Positions 24,953-32,940 of a stretch of DNA of 64,000 bases are shown piece by piece. Source of the DNA: Oscillibacter sp. (GTDB lineage: Bacteria; Bacillota; Clostridia; Oscillospirales; Oscillospiraceae); assembly GCA_003539495.1 (NCBI GenBank), contig DPPB01000033.1:13313-77312 (forward strand), read 5' to 3'. Numbering within the stretch: position 1 is the stretch's first letter; every line of letters starts with the position of its first letter. A model generated the notes under the pieces. It did not search any database and was not told the DNA's origin. It saw only the letters and a program-made list of their open reading frames with translations. The translations under genes were made by a program, and so were the position numbers.

Positions 24953-25651
24953 TTGGAAGCAATTTTGAAGCAAGGCTTGGAGAGTCTGGGCCTGGACGCC
25001 GCCGCCATCCCGACGTTGACGGAATTCGCCCGGCGGCTGCTGGAGAAAAATAAGGTCATGAACCTGACGGCCATTACGGAGGCCCGGGACGTGGCCACGC
25101 TGCACCTGCTGGACTGCGCCTATCTGCTGACTGCGGCGGAATTCCGGGGCCAAGCCGTGGTGGACGTGGGCACCGGCGCAGGCTTTCCGGGGATGCCTAT
25201 GGCCATACTGGAGCCAACCGCACGGCTGACCCTGCTGGACAGCCTGGGAAAGCGTATCGATTTCCTGCAGGAAACAGCGGAAGCCCTAAAGCTGGAAAAC
25301 GTTTCCTGCGTCCACGCCCGGGCGGAGGAATTCGCCGCCGACCATCGGGATCGGTACGACTACGCCGTGTCCCGGGCGGTGGCGGCGCTGCCGGTGCTGA
25401 GCGAGCTGGCGCTGCCGCTGGTGAAGCCCGGCGGGGCGTTCCTGGCCATGAAATCCGTGGATTCGGATGCGGAGATCGACAGCGCCCGCAGCGCCATCGG
25501 GCAGCTGGGCGGAAAAATTGAAAAGCTCCTGGACTACACCGTCCCCTGCACGGAGGTGCGGCACCGGGTGGTGCTCATCCGCAAGGTAAGGCCCACGCCC
25601 CGGCAGTTCCCCCGGGCTTTTGCCAGGATCAAAAAATCCCCTCTCAAATAA
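24953..25651 (+). CDS. rsmG: 16S rRNA (guanine-N7) methyltransferase RsmG
   Basis: SAM-dependent methylation of G527 of 16S rRNA (E. coli numbering); 232 residues. Features: KNKVMNLTAITEARDVATLHLLDC, the SAM-binding VVDVGTGAGFPGMPMAILEP, LTLLDSLGKRIDFL, and DYAVSRAVAALPVLSELALPLVKPGG. The start is TTG at 24953, one base after the mscL stop, with AAGGAG ten bases upstream inside mscL. In many Firmicutes rsmG follows mnmG and precedes noc/parA; here it sits after serS-mscL and before a MinD-like gene. Confidence 0.94.
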   Translation: MEAILKQGLESLGLDAAAIPTLTEFARRLLEKNKVMNLTAITEARDVATLHLLDCAYLLTAAEFRGQAVVDVGTGAGFPGMPMAILEPTARLTLLDSLGKRIDFLQETAEALKLENVSCVHARAEEFAADHRDRYDYAVSRAVAALPVLSELALPLVKPGGAFLAMKSVDSDAEIDSARSAIGQLGGKIEKLLDYTVPCTEVRHRVVLIRKVRPTPRQFPRAFARIKKSPLK

Positions 25652-25660
25652 GGAGGCACA

Positions 25661-26398
25661 ATGGGCGAGATCATTGCCGTGGTGTCCGGCAAAGGCGGCA
25701 CCGGAAAAACTACATTCACCTCCAACATCGGCTTCGCCCTGGCCTCCCTGGGAAAAAAGGTGCTGTGCCTGGATTGCGACATCACCCTGCGGAACCTGGA
25801 CCTGGCCTTGGGCCTCAGCGACAGCGCCCTGATGGATTTTTCCGACGTGATGGGCGGCCGCTGCACCCTGGAGGAGGCGGTGGTGCGCCATCCCAAGTAC
25901 CCCTCCCTGTTCCTGCTGGCAGCGCCCTTGGTTTTTGACGGCTTCCGGGTAGACCCGGCCCAGGTCAGGGCCCTCATGGGGCAGATCAAGGAGAGCTATG
26001 ACTTTTGCCTGGTAGACGCGCCGGCGGGTTTGGGTCAGGGCTTCCGCATGGCCACCCAGGAGGCGGACCATGTGGTGGTCGTGACCACCACGGATGTCAC
26101 CGCCCTGCGAGACGCCCAGCGGACGGTGATGGAGCTGGACCGCTTCCCCACGGACAAGGTCCACCTGGTGGTGAACCGGGTGGCCAAAAAGCTCATGCGC
26201 CAGCTGCACACCACCATCGACGACGCCATGGACGCTGCGGGCCTGCCCCTGCTGGGCGTGGTGCCGGAGGACCCGGACATCCCCAGGTGTCTGAACCAAG
26301 GCGTGCCCCTGCGGGATGACAATTTCTATGCCGCCCGGGCCTACTATAATATTGCCAAACGCATTGCGGGCGGAAAGGCCCCGCTGATGAAGCTATAA
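25661..26398 (+). CDS. minD: MinD-like septum-placement ATPase
   Basis: Deviant-Walker ATPase of the MinD/ParA superfamily; 245 residues. It opens MGEIIAVVSGKGGTGKTTFTSNIGFALASLGKKVLCLDCDITLRNLDLALG, which is MinD-like (MinD has KGGVGKTT and D.D.GLRNLD). DFCLVDAPAGLGQGF is the MinD A' region. The C-terminal amphipathic membrane helix that ends classical MinD is not obvious: the protein ends NIAKRIAGGKAPLMKL. No minC or minE is adjacent. It probably positions the division site or another polar structure; the MinD name is by best resemblance. Confidence 0.8.
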   Translation: MGEIIAVVSGKGGTGKTTFTSNIGFALASLGKKVLCLDCDITLRNLDLALGLSDSALMDFSDVMGGRCTLEEAVVRHPKYPSLFLLAAPLVFDGFRVDPAQVRALMGQIKESYDFCLVDAPAGLGQGFRMATQEADHVVVVTTTDVTALRDAQRTVMELDRFPTDKVHLVVNRVAKKLMRQLHTTIDDAMDAAGLPLLGVVPEDPDIPRCLNQGVPLRDDNFYAARAYYNIAKRIAGGKAPLMKL

Positions 26399-26447
26399 AA
26401 TGCTCCCGATGAATAACCCGTCGGAGCTATCTGCCAAAAACCTTATA

Positions 26448-26477
26448 GTCTGCGGACGCGAACTCTGCGAGGCTATT
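26448..26477. repeat. GTCTGCGGACGC repeat, copy 3
   Basis: AGTCTGCGGACGCGAACTC then TGCGAGGCTATTTT, in the minD-mgsA gap; same family as 12218-12264. Confidence 0.7.
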
Positions 26478-26518
26478 TTAATACTGACTATCTATTGCAC
26501 AGAAAGGAGAGCGCAATC

Positions 26519-26935
26519 ATGAATATCGCACTGATCGCTCACAACAACCGCAAGGAACTCATGGTCCAGTTCTGCACCGCCTACTGCGGCATCCTGGCCA
26601 AGCATACCCTTTGCGCCACCGCCACCACCGGCCAGATGGTGGCCGAGGCCACGGGCCTGACCATCCACCGATTTATGAGCTTTTACCACGGCGGTGGCCA
26701 GCAGATCGGCGCCCGCATCGCCTATAACGAGCTGGACATGGTCCTCTGCTTCGACGATCCCAACACCAAGGAGCCCTCCCCGGACATCATCTATATCTCC
26801 CGCCTGTGCGACAAGAACAACATCCCCTACGCCAGCAATATCGCCACCGCCGAGATGCTGGTGCTGGGCCTGGCCCGGGGCGACCTGGATTGGCGCGAGG
26901 TGGTCAATCCCAAAAGCAACCCCTTCACCGCTTGA
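26519..26935 (+). CDS. mgsA: Methylglyoxal synthase
   Basis: Converts dihydroxyacetone phosphate to methylglyoxal and phosphate, a bypass of lower glycolysis under phosphate limitation; 138 residues. Conserved blocks are IALIAHNNRKELMVQF, the phosphate-binding ATATTGQMVAEATGL, HGGGQQIGARIA and the catalytic-Asp region VLCFDDPNTKEPSPD. ATG 26519 is preferred because AAAGGAGAG lies upstream of it. The gene is monocistronic in appearance; the hisS promoter overlaps its stop codon. Confidence 0.95.
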   Translation: MNIALIAHNNRKELMVQFCTAYCGILAKHTLCATATTGQMVAEATGLTIHRFMSFYHGGGQQIGARIAYNELDMVLCFDDPNTKEPSPDIIYISRLCDKNNIPYASNIATAEMLVLGLARGDLDWREVVNPKSNPFTA

Positions 26936-26960
26936 CATTTCCCGGCTAATGGGCTAAAAT
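26932..26960 (+). promoter_or_regulatory. Promoter of the hisS-aspS operon, overlapping the mgsA stop
   Basis: -35 TTGACA (26932-26937), 17-bp spacer, -10 TAAAAT (26955-26960). The TGA of mgsA is inside the -35 box. Confidence 0.85.
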
Positions 26961-26966
26961 AAGCTG

Positions 26967-27206
26967 AAATACCGCGATAACGGAGCAGGAGTAGTTCTGT
27001 CCCCGCCGGAGCAGAGAGGCGCGCCATCGGCTGCAAGCGCGCCCCGGCACACAGAGCGAAGACAGCCCTACCAGCGGGGATGGAAACATCCACGGTCCGC
27101 TCCCCGTAACAGGAGCGCCAAAGGGCCCCCCCTTAGGGGCCGAAATTGGGTGGCACCACGAAGCATCACGCTCTCGTCCCAATGCACGGGATGGGAGCGT
27201 TTTTTT
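26967..27206 (+). promoter_or_regulatory. T-box leader of hisS-aspS
   Basis: The antiterminator core GGGTGGCACCACG is at 27148-27160. It is followed by the terminator GCTCTCGTCCC, loop, GGGATGGGAGC and seven T (27169-27207). A GAGTAG motif typical of stem I is at 26989. A CAC triplet (His) at 27048-27050 is a candidate specifier; a second CAC is at 27091-27093. Histidine control fits hisS. Confidence 0.92.
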
Positions 27207-27249
27207 ACTTTCCATCAACCGAAATTCATAATAAAAGGAGAACACAAAC

Positions 27250-28605
27250 ATGGCAAAAATGACGCCCCGGACCCTCTCGGGCTTTATGGAGCTGCTGCCG
27301 CAGCCCCAGCAGCAGATGGAGCGGATGATGCAGATCCTGCGGGAGACCTATTCCCTCTATGGCTTCACCCCCCTGGACACACCGATCATCGAGGCCAGCG
27401 AGGTGCTGCTGGCCAAGGGCGGCGGCGAGACCGAAAAGCAGATTTACCGCTTCCAAAAGGGCGATGCCGACCTGGCTCTGCGTTTTGACCTGACCGTGCC
27501 CCTGGCCAAATATGTGGCCCTCCACGGAGGCGAGCTGTCCTTCCCCTTCCGGCGCTATCAGATCGGCAAGGTCTACCGGGGCGAGCGGGCCCAGCGGGGC
27601 CGGTTCCGGGAGTTTTACCAGGCGGATATTGACGTCATCGGCGATGGCAAGCTGGACATCACCAACGAGGCGGAGATTCCTTCCATTATTTACCAGACTT
27701 TTACTCGCCTGGGGCTGAAGCGATTCCAAATCAGGGTGAACAACCGTAAGATCCTCAACGGCTTCTATGCTATGCTGGGGCTGACGGAGCAATCCGGGGC
27801 CATTATGCGCACGGTGGATAAGCTGGATAAAATCGGGCCGGACAAGGTCCGGGCGCTGCTGCTGGAGGACTGCGGGCTTACCGAGGACCAGGCTGCGGAG
27901 ATCCTCAAGTTCATCGCCATTACCGGCTCCAACGCCGATGTCCTGGCGGCCCTGGAGGGCTACGCCGGGCGACACGAGCTGTTTGACCAGGGGCTGTCCG
28001 AGCTGAAAACCGTGACGGCGTACTTGGCGGACTTCGGTGTACCGGAGGAAAATTTTGCTGTGGATCTGACCATCGCCCGGGGCCTGGACTACTACACCGG
28101 CACCGTGTATGAGACCACCCTCCTGGATCACCCGGAGATCGGCTCCGTCTGCTCCGGCGGCCGGTACGACAACCTGGCCGAGTACTACACCGACCGGCAG
28201 CTCCCCGGGGTGGGCATTTCCATCGGCCTGACAAGGCTATTCTATGTCCTGGGTGAGCAGGGGATGCTGAACCCCGACCTCCCCACCGCCCCGGCGGATG
28301 TGCTGGTGCTGCCCATGACAGAGGACCTGGCTCCGGCCATCAGCCTGTCCACCAAGCTGCGCTCTGCGGGAGTGCGGACCCAGCTGTATACCGAGCAGAA
28401 GAAATTCAAGGCCAAGATAAGCTATGCGGACAAGCTGGGCGTGCCCTATGTGATCTTCCTGGGTGGCGATGAGATCGCCGCCGGGGTGGTGGCCTGCAAG
28501 GACATGAAAACCGGTGAGCAGACCAAGCTGCCCTTTGCCGAGACACTGGCCCTGATCCAATCCGGCCTGGCGGAGAAGAACAAGGGTGCGGTGATTTTGG
28601 AGTAA
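27250..28605 (+). CDS. hisS: Histidyl-tRNA synthetase
   Basis: Charges tRNA-His; 451 residues, class II. Motif 2 is FRRYQIGKVYRGERAQRGRFREFYQADIDVIG. The histidine-specific loops include ARGLDYYTGTVYET and SVCSGGRYDNLAEYYTDRQLPGVGISIG, and the C-terminal anticodon domain begins DVLVLPMTEDLAPA. RYDNLAEYY and other features group it with true HisRS rather than HisZ, since catalytic residues are intact. AAAGGAG lies ten bases ahead of the start. It is under T-box control and is followed by aspS, a classic Firmicute pairing, though a 345-bp repeat-filled gap separates them. Confidence 0.95.
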   Translation: MAKMTPRTLSGFMELLPQPQQQMERMMQILRETYSLYGFTPLDTPIIEASEVLLAKGGGETEKQIYRFQKGDADLALRFDLTVPLAKYVALHGGELSFPFRRYQIGKVYRGERAQRGRFREFYQADIDVIGDGKLDITNEAEIPSIIYQTFTRLGLKRFQIRVNNRKILNGFYAMLGLTEQSGAIMRTVDKLDKIGPDKVRALLLEDCGLTEDQAAEILKFIAITGSNADVLAALEGYAGRHELFDQGLSELKTVTAYLADFGVPEENFAVDLTIARGLDYYTGTVYETTLLDHPEIGSVCSGGRYDNLAEYYTDRQLPGVGISIGLTRLFYVLGEQGMLNPDLPTAPADVLVLPMTEDLAPAISLSTKLRSAGVRTQLYTEQKKFKAKISYADKLGVPYVIFLGGDEIAAGVVACKDMKTGEQTKLPFAETLALIQSGLAEKNKGAVILE

Positions 28606-28870
28606 AGCGTTGGGGGTAGGGATTGCCACGACCAGCGTGTGTGCTGGTCTGGCAATGACACATTGCAAGGAACGCGCTGTGCGGCGGGACACACGGATCC
28701 CGCCCTACAGTGAGATTATAAAACCGTTTGCAGGGCAGGGCCCATGTGCCCTGCCGGGAGGTGCGGTGCAAGCCCGGTCCGGGCCGTCCAGGAGGCCGGC
28801 CCCTACGCACCCTTTACCGATAGAGCTCCGTAGGGGGCGATGCCCACATCGCCCCGCCGGCACCAGCCTT
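28606..28870. repeat. Cluster of palindromic intergenic repeats between hisS and aspS
   Basis: From left: one ATTGCG-family unit (28617-28661, stem ACCAGCGTG/TGCTGGT). Then GTAG-headed hairpin units: GGCGGGACAC with GATCCCGCC; GGCAGGGCCC with GTGCCCTGCC; GGCCGTC with GAGGCCGGCC; and GGGGCGATG-CCCA-CATCGCCCC at 28834-28855. The last two form an inverted pair around the conserved spacer. If hisS and aspS are co-transcribed these hairpins are in the mRNA. Confidence 0.8.
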
Positions 28871-28950
28871 CATATGACGTATATTAAAAACAAAGCGTAA
28901 TATCCAACTTAAATTATACAATTCATTATCAAAACAGGAGGAAGAAAACC

Positions 28951-30726
28951 ATGATGCAAATGCGTACACACACCTGCAATCAGCTGCGCCTGGCCGATGT
29001 GGGCAAGAGCGTGAAGATTGTGGGCTGGATGGAGAACGTCCGGGAGGTGGGCAGCAACCTGGCCTTCGTAGTCCTGCGGGACTTCTACGGCACCACCCAG
29101 GTGGTGGCCGAGACCGAGGATATGCTGGCCATTATCAAGGGGCTGAACAAGGAATCCACCATCAGCGTGGAGGGCGTGGTCCGGGAGCGGGCCAGCAAAA
29201 ACCCCAAGCTGGCCACCGGCGAGATCGAGGTGGTACCTAATAAGATTGAGGTCCTGGGCCGCTGCCGCTATAACAGCCTGCCCTTTGAGATCAACCGCAG
29301 CCGGGAGGCTGACGAGACCGCCCGCCTGAAGTACCGCTATCTGGATCTGCGCAATCCCGCCGTGAAACAGAACATCATCCTGCGCTGCCAGGTGGTGTCG
29401 GCCCTCCGGGCCGCCATGACCGAGCACGGCTTCCTGGAGATCACCACGCCCATCCTCACCGCCTCCTCCCCGGAGGGCGCCCGGGACTACCTGGTGCCCG
29501 CCCGGAAGCACCCGGGCAAGTTCTACGCCCTGCCCCAGGCCCCCCAGCAGTTCAAGCAGCTGCTGATGACCTCCGGCTTCGACCGCTATTTCCAGATCGC
29601 CCCCTGCTTCCGGGACGAGGACGCCCGGGGCGACCGCTCCCCCGGCGAGTTCTATCAGCTGGATATGGAGATGGCCTTCGCCACCCAGGACGATGTGTTC
29701 GCCGTGCTGGAGGATGTACTGCCCCCGATTTTTGCCAAGTTCGGCACCTACAGCGTGGCCTCCTCCGCCCCCTTCCGGCGCATCCCCTATTTGGAGGCTA
29801 TGGAAACCTACGGCTCCGACAAGCCCGACCTGCGCATTGATCTCACAAGCAAAAATGTTACGGGGCTCTTTGAAAACAGCGAGTTTGAGGCCCTGCGCGG
29901 CCAGACCGTGAAGATGGTGGATATCACCGATTGCACCCTCACCCGCAAGCAGATCGAGAAGCTGCTCACCGATTGTCAGGTGCAGTCCGGCAGCAAGGGC
30001 TACTGGTTCAAGGTGGACGAGAGCGGCGAGCTGGCCGGAGGCATCGGCAAGTTCGTGACACCCGTGCGGGAGGAGCTTTCCAAGGCCCTGAACCTGAAGC
30101 CGGGCACTTTGGTGGTGGTAGCCGCCGGAGAAGCCGCCACCAAGTCCGTGGGCGTGATGATCAAGACCTTCGGTGCCGCCTGTGAGGGCCACATGGACAA
30201 GGAGCGGTACGAGTTCTGCTGGATCGTGGACTTCCCCATGTACGAGATCGGCGAGGAGAGCGGCCAGCTGGAGTTCTGCCACAACCCCTTCTCCATGCCC
30301 AGCGGCGGCATGGAAACCCTGCTCAAGGCCGAGCGGGGCGAGCTGGATCCCCTGGACATCATGGCCAACCAATACGACCTGGTGTGCAACGGCGTGGAGC
30401 TTTCCTCCGGCGCTGTGCGTAACCATGATCCGGAGATCATGATCAAGGCCTTTGAGATGGTGCGTCTGGGCGAGGAGGATGTGAAGAAAAAGTTCCCCGC
30501 CATGTATAACGCCTTCTGCTATGGTGCGCCGCCCCACGCGGGCATCGCCCCGGGCGTGGACCGCATGGTGATGCTCCTGGCAGGAGAAAGCTCCATCCGG
30601 GAAATCATCCCCTTCCCCATGAACAAGAACGCCCAGGATATTATGATGGGCGCACCGTCCACCGTGGAGCAAAAGCAATTGGACGAATTGCATATTGCTC
30701 TGGTGGGCCAGCTGGAGGAGGAGTAA
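28951..30726 (+). CDS. aspS: Aspartyl-tRNA synthetase
   Basis: Charges tRNA-Asp; 591 residues, the full bacterial type. The order is: N-terminal OB-fold (about 1-105, GWMENVREVGSNLAFVVLRD), class II core with PQAPQQFKQLLMTSGFDRYFQIAPCFRDEDARGDRSPGEFYQLDMEM, the bacterial GAD insertion (about 285-420), and motif 3 in GAPPHAGIAPGVDRMVMLLAG. ATG 28951 follows AGGAGGAAG; a second ATG comes directly after it. The last 18 codons plus stop are duplicated 208 bp downstream. Confidence 0.96.
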   Translation: MMQMRTHTCNQLRLADVGKSVKIVGWMENVREVGSNLAFVVLRDFYGTTQVVAETEDMLAIIKGLNKESTISVEGVVRERASKNPKLATGEIEVVPNKIEVLGRCRYNSLPFEINRSREADETARLKYRYLDLRNPAVKQNIILRCQVVSALRAAMTEHGFLEITTPILTASSPEGARDYLVPARKHPGKFYALPQAPQQFKQLLMTSGFDRYFQIAPCFRDEDARGDRSPGEFYQLDMEMAFATQDDVFAVLEDVLPPIFAKFGTYSVASSAPFRRIPYLEAMETYGSDKPDLRIDLTSKNVTGLFENSEFEALRGQTVKMVDITDCTLTRKQIEKLLTDCQVQSGSKGYWFKVDESGELAGGIGKFVTPVREELSKALNLKPGTLVVVAAGEAATKSVGVMIKTFGAACEGHMDKERYEFCWIVDFPMYEIGEESGQLEFCHNPFSMPSGGMETLLKAERGELDPLDIMANQYDLVCNGVELSSGAVRNHDPEIMIKAFEMVRLGEEDVKKKFPAMYNAFCYGAPPHAGIAPGVDRMVMLLAGESSIREIIPFPMNKNAQDIMMGAPSTVEQKQLDELHIALVGQLEEE

Positions 30727-30734
30727 GCTCCTCC
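30669..30734. repeat. 66-bp direct repeat, copy 1 (3' end of aspS)
   Basis: Covers the last 18 codons and stop of aspS plus a few bases. It contains GGAGGAG-TAAG-CTCCTCC, a hairpin with the stop codon in its loop. Copy 2 is at 30877-30942 with 64 of 66 bases identical. Confidence 0.9.
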
Positions 30735-30876
30735 CATGCGGATTTCTTCCCGCTGCCTTTGCTCCACACCAAGCGTTTTGCACAGCAAAACCTTGCCGCA
30801 GGCGGAATTCACTTCCGCCGAGGATTGAAATCCTGCGAGGGGACCCCGCAAAATGCTCCGCCATTTTGTGGGGAGT

Positions 30877-30942
30877 GCAAAAGCAGCTGGACGAATTGCA
30901 TATTGCTCTGGTGGGCCAGCTGGAGGAGGAGTAAGCTCCTCC
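30877..30942. repeat. 66-bp direct repeat, copy 2 (displaced aspS tail)
   Basis: Reproduces the aspS C-terminal codons (QKQLDELHIALVGQLEEE and stop) out of context, 208 bp after the real one. The only changes are two bases in the CAATTGG/CAGCTGG segment. A terminator follows it directly. Confidence 0.9.
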
Positions 30943-30958
30943 ACGCAAACAAAAATTA

Positions 30959-30986
30959 AGAGGTGGCCGCAGGGTCACCTCTTTTT
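30959..30986 (+). terminator. Terminator of the hisS-aspS operon
   Basis: AGAGGTGGCC, loop, GGTCACCTCT, then TTTTG. It lies after the displaced aspS tail rather than directly after the gene. Confidence 0.8.
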
Positions 30987-31131
30987 GCAGCGCCGGGGGA
31001 ACGGATTGCCACGGCCGCGGAGCGCCCTCGCAATGACAGGGTTTTTTCATGAGTTGCGGTGCAATTCCGGGCGGCGAGGTGTGGTCACCCCGCCCTATGG
31101 GGGACAAGGAGTACAGTAGGGCGGGACGATG
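30987..31131. repeat. 145-bp direct repeat, copy 1
   Basis: Starts GCAGCGCCGGGGGAACGG, contains an ATTGCG-family palindrome (GGATTGCCACGG to CGCAATGACAGG) and ends in GTAGGGCGGGACGATG. Copy 2 at 31406-31551 differs at about seven positions. The intervening 270 bp holds the 250-bp structured element. Confidence 0.88.
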
Positions 31132-31144
31132 ACAAGAAATGTTG

Positions 31145-31400
31145 CGCATAACACGGCAGACGCAAAGTGTTTCCCTGCTGCGTCAGGGCAGCGCGGGCCC
31201 GCGTGAGCGGCCAGCGGATGGCGCCGCAGAGACTATGCGAAAGCAAGGTGCAAATTTTGCACCTCCCGGTCAGCGAGGTAAGAGGAGACCGACGTGGACG
31301 ACACCCCAGCCGCGAAAAGGATTCCAAAACCTTGGTTTTGGCGGCGTTCTTTCCTCCCTTTCTTTTGCCGCAGAAAGAAAGGGAGCCGTCGGAGACATAA
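31145..31400 (+). repeat. 250-bp multi-hairpin element, copy 1
   Basis: Hairpins in order include GGTGCAAATTTTGCACC, CCAAAACC-TT-GGTTTTGG and CCCTTTCTTT with AAAGAAAGGG. A homologous copy runs in the opposite direction at 61343-61598, where the second hairpin is TCAAAACC/GGTTTTGA, a compensatory change. Short frames run through it but differ between copies, so it looks non-coding. Confidence 0.75.
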
Positions 31401-31405
31401 AAACC

Positions 31406-31551
31406 GCAGCGCTGGGGGAAACGGATCGCCACGGCCGCGGAGCGCCCTCGCAATGACAGGGTTTTTTCATGAGTTGCAATGCAATTCCGGGCGGCGAGGT
31501 GTGGTCACCCTGCCCTATGGGGGACAAGGAGTACGGTAGGGCGGGACGATG
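31406..31551. repeat. 145-bp direct repeat, copy 2
   Basis: Partner of 30987-31131. It continues into a GTAG-headed hairpin unit. The rest of the gap to the next gene (31552-31660) holds a partial repeat unit and no gene. Confidence 0.88.
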
Positions 31552-31679
31552 TGGGCACCGGCCCCTACGGTGCATTATTGGTGGGGCGGTGGAGCTTGTT
31601 TTCCCCTTCCCCCCTTGCATTTCTCCTCATTTTGCGGCATACTGGGGATGTTCCATCTTATCTTAAAGGAGTTTTCGCC

Positions 31680-32831
31680 ATGGAAACCGTGAAGTTATAT
31701 TATGAAAATGCGTTTTTGCGGGAATTTGACGGGGTGGTGGTCGATTGCCGTCCCCAGGGCAAAAAATGGCTGGTCATCCTGGACCAAACCGCCTTCTACC
31801 CCGAGGGAGGCGGCCAGCCTGCCGACCATGGGATTTTAGGCGGCGCCAAGGTCACCGATGTCCACGAGCGGGACGGGGTGATTCTCCACACCTGCGACCG
31901 GGCCCTGCCCGAGGGTGAGACCGTCCACGGGGAGATCGACTGGCCCCGGCGCTTTGACCACATGCAGCAGCACTCCGGTGAGCACATCGTCAGCGGAATG
32001 CTCTGCGCCGCCTATAACTGCGACAACACCGGCTTTCACCTGGGGGAGGGCTCCGTCATCATCGACTACAACGCCGACATTCCCTGGGAGGGAGTGCTGG
32101 ACATTGAGGCCCGGGCCAATCGCTATATCTGGGAAAACCATTCTCTGGTGACCCTCTATCCCACCGCCCAGGAGCTGGCCGCCCTCCCCTACCGCAGCAA
32201 GAAGGAGCTGACCGGCCAGGTGCGCATTACCCAATTTCCCGGGGCCGATATGTGCGCCTGCTGCGGAACCCATGTGTCCCGATCCGGCCAGGTGGGGCTG
32301 GTGAAATTCATCGGCTGGCAGAAATTCCGGGACGGCGTGCGCCTGGAGCTGCTGTGCGGCCAGCGGGCGCTGGAGTACCTCTCCCTGAGCTGGCAGCAAA
32401 ACAGCGCCGTGGGCCGGGAGCTATCCGTGAAGCCCGACAAGACCGCCCAGGCCGTGGAGCGGCTGCTGGGCGAGGTACAGAGCCTGAAGGCCCGGTGCGC
32501 CGGGCTGGAGGAGGTGGAGTTCCATCGCCTGGCAGAGGAGCACCGGGGCGCAGGGAATGTGCTGCTGGTGCAGCCGCCCATGGAGCCGGACAGCGTGCGC
32601 CGGCTGTGCGACGCCGTGAGCCGCACCTGCAGCGGCCGGTGCGCCGTGTTCGCCGGGACAGACGGCGGGTACAAATACGCCGTCATCCACCCGGAGCAGG
32701 ACATCACGCCCTTTATGAAAGCCATGAATGCCGCCCTCCGTGGCCGGGGCGGCGGACGGGACGGCTTTGCCCAGGGCAGCGCCGCCTGCACGGAGGAGGA
32801 AATTCGCCGTTTTTGGGCAGAAAATACATAA
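31680..32831 (+). CDS. AlaX-like alanyl-tRNA editing protein with DHHA1 domain
   Basis: A free-standing relative of the editing half of alanyl-tRNA synthetase, expected to hydrolyse Ser- or Gly-mischarged tRNA-Ala; 383 residues. The zinc-binding editing motifs are HMQQHSGEHI (about residues 98-107) and CACCGTHV (about 197-204), giving the HxxxH and CxxxH ligand pairs. A coiled linker follows, then the C-terminal DHHA1 domain with GRGGGRDGFAQGSA. No aminoacylation domain is present. ATG 31680 is chosen because TTAAAGGAG lies upstream; the frame runs back into repeats. The size matches long AlaX-type proteins. Confidence 0.9.
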   Translation: METVKLYYENAFLREFDGVVVDCRPQGKKWLVILDQTAFYPEGGGQPADHGILGGAKVTDVHERDGVILHTCDRALPEGETVHGEIDWPRRFDHMQQHSGEHIVSGMLCAAYNCDNTGFHLGEGSVIIDYNADIPWEGVLDIEARANRYIWENHSLVTLYPTAQELAALPYRSKKELTGQVRITQFPGADMCACCGTHVSRSGQVGLVKFIGWQKFRDGVRLELLCGQRALEYLSLSWQQNSAVGRELSVKPDKTAQAVERLLGEVQSLKARCAGLEEVEFHRLAEEHRGAGNVLLVQPPMEPDSVRRLCDAVSRTCSGRCAVFAGTDGGYKYAVIHPEQDITPFMKAMNAALRGRGGGRDGFAQGSAACTEEEIRRFWAENT

Positions 32832-32841
32832 AATACGAAAA

Positions 32842-32888
32842 ACGGCCGAAATAGATCCTATTTTTGGACTATTTCGGTCTTTTCTTTT
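32842..32888 (+). terminator. Terminator after the AlaX-like gene
   Basis: GGCCGAAATAG, loop, CTATTTCGGTC, followed by TTTTCTTTT. Confidence 0.85.
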
Positions 32889-32940
32889 CATCGAAAGGAT
32901 GTTATACTATTTTGACGTGAATCAAAATAAGAGGTAAGCT

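Noticed and set aside
28909..31149. 746-codon open frame on the minus strand opposite aspS and the repeats
   Set aside because: Antisense to a clear aspS gene and continuing into repeat sequence; no recognisable domain.
31139..31456. Short frames inside the 250-bp element and 145-bp repeats
   Set aside because: The homologous element at 61 kb does not keep any of these frames, while the hairpins are kept.
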